Origin: Thermoplasmata archaeon
GTDB taxonomy: Archaea > Thermoplasmatota > Thermoplasmata > Thermoplasmatales > Thermoplasmataceae
Reading direction: 5' to 3'
DNA: 7,344 nt
NCBI GenBank assembly: GCA_021816385.1
Contig: JAKAYJ010000055.1
Coordinates: 1 to 7,344 of the forward strand
This document shows positions 6,728 to 7,344 of the stretch, piece by piece (within the stretch, counting starts at the first letter, position 1; each line of letters starts with the position of its first letter). Under the pieces are notes generated by a model that worked only from the letters and a program-made list of their open reading frames with translations, was not told the origin of the DNA and did no database searches. A program made the position numbers and the translations under genes.

Positions 6728-7344
6728 ATGCAAAGCTCAAAAAAAGGTAGCTCCGTTAAGTGGATTGCCGCCATTGTGGTGGTTATAGTTATTGTTGCAG
6801 GCTTAGGCGTTTTATTATTTGATAAGCCTGCAAAGAAGCAAACGATTAATGTTATGGTAGATAGTGGGAGTATGACTGAATCATATCTGAAGGCTGTTGC
6901 ACTACAGTTTGAGAAAAAGAATCCTGATGTGAGTGTGCAGATTAATTCTGTCGGATATTCAGACATGACAACTACAGCACTGGCTGCTCTTCAGGGAAAG
7001 ACATCTCCTCCAAATATATTCATGTATTATGCATCGCAGGCTCCTGCTCTTGCACCATATCTGTATAACCTGAACAGCACTACAGGACAGAAATACCTAA
7101 ACTCAGCAAATTATCTCTCCGGTGACCTGGCGTCTGGTTCATATGCCCCAAATGCAACTGGTAATGGGTATAATTTCATAGGAATACCAATTCATACAGT
7201 TGTCGGTTATATCCTGGTTTACAACAAGACTGTTTTCAATAATGGAACACTCGAAAGAGGATTCTATGATCAGTATCACTATAATATAACGCCATCAAAA
7301 CTGGACAACTGGTCAGCCCTGAATGCCGTATCAAGCTACGTTTC
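6728..7344 (+). CDS. ABC transporter extracellular solute-binding protein, N-terminal part, cut by window edge
   Basis: Proteins of this kind (family 1, sugar type) capture a solute outside the cell and hand it to an ABC permease. The visible 205 residues begin MQSSKKGSSVKWIAAIVVVI. They have a short positively charged head, one hydrophobic segment (about 12-31) and then a linker. There is no lipobox cysteine, so the protein is probably held by this membrane segment, as is usual for many archaeal binding proteins. The mature part starts INVMVDSGSMTESYLKAVALQFEKKNPDV (40-68), the typical opening strand and helix that contact the ligand. It is followed by ALAALQGKTSPPNIFMYYASQAPALAPYL and a typical IGIPIHTVVGYILVYNKTVF segment (151-170). 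Six N-glycosylation sequons lie between residues 116 and 196. The start is fixed by an in-frame TGA at 6719-6721. Permease and ATPase genes would be expected further right. The solute (sugar or oligosaccharide is most likely) cannot be told. Confidence 0.88.
   Translation, partial: MQSSKKGSSVKWIAAIVVVIVIVAGLGVLLFDKPAKKQTINVMVDSGSMTESYLKAVALQFEKKNPDVSVQINSVGYSDMTTTALAALQGKTSPPNIFMYYASQAPALAPYLYNLNSTTGQKYLNSANYLSGDLASGSYAPNATGNGYNFIGIPIHTVVGYILVYNKTVFNNGTLERGFYDQYHYNITPSKLDNWSALNAVSSYV

Noticed and set aside
6706..6966. 86-codon minus-strand frame across the start of the solute-binding protein gene
   Set aside because: The plus-strand frame has a clear membrane anchor and family-typical sequence and runs open to the window edge; the minus frame is its complement.

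Overview
The window looks like part of the chromosome of an acidophilic euryarchaeon of the order Thermoplasmatales (Thermoplasma, Ferroplasma or Cuniculiplasma type). The main evidence is the chaperonin gene, whose product reads almost like the Thermoplasma alpha thermosome subunit from recalled family sequences. AT-rich TATA-type promoters, A/T-biased codons and a membrane-anchored archaeal solute-binding protein agree with this. Genus cannot be fixed by eye.

Layout. Six genes lie on the minus strand in three transcription units, and one partial gene lies on the plus strand. (1) Positions 1-1262: sucC followed by the start of sucD, the two subunits of succinyl-CoA ligase; the window cuts sucD after 51 codons. 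(2) 1458-3098: a single-gene unit for the thermosome alpha subunit, with its own TATA box and a strong Shine-Dalgarno site. (3) 3306-6554: a tight three-gene operon, in transcription order a thiolase-fold protein, a DUF35 zinc-ribbon/OB-fold protein (ATGA overlap) and a 497-residue tandem ThyX-like protein (4-base gap). (4) 6728 to the end: the N-terminal 205 residues of an extracellular solute-binding protein of an ABC importer, divergent from the operon. There are no gene-free stretches above about 210 bases, and I see no tRNA, rRNA, CRISPR array or insertion sequence.

The central operon is the interesting part. The thiolase-fold protein keeps its two active-site histidines but has glycine where the nucleophilic cysteine should be, and no cysteine at the other catalytic positions. 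It is nevertheless paired with a DUF35 protein, the usual partner of active archaeal thiolases and of the thiolase-fold aldolase Ltp2. The third gene is a double-length ThyX homologue in which the two halves of the ThyX signature appear divided between the two domains: SSRY in the first, RHR in the second. Whether the three proteins act together is unknown; the translational coupling is what suggests it.

Most of the window is housekeeping: TCA-cycle substrate-level phosphorylation, protein folding and nutrient uptake.
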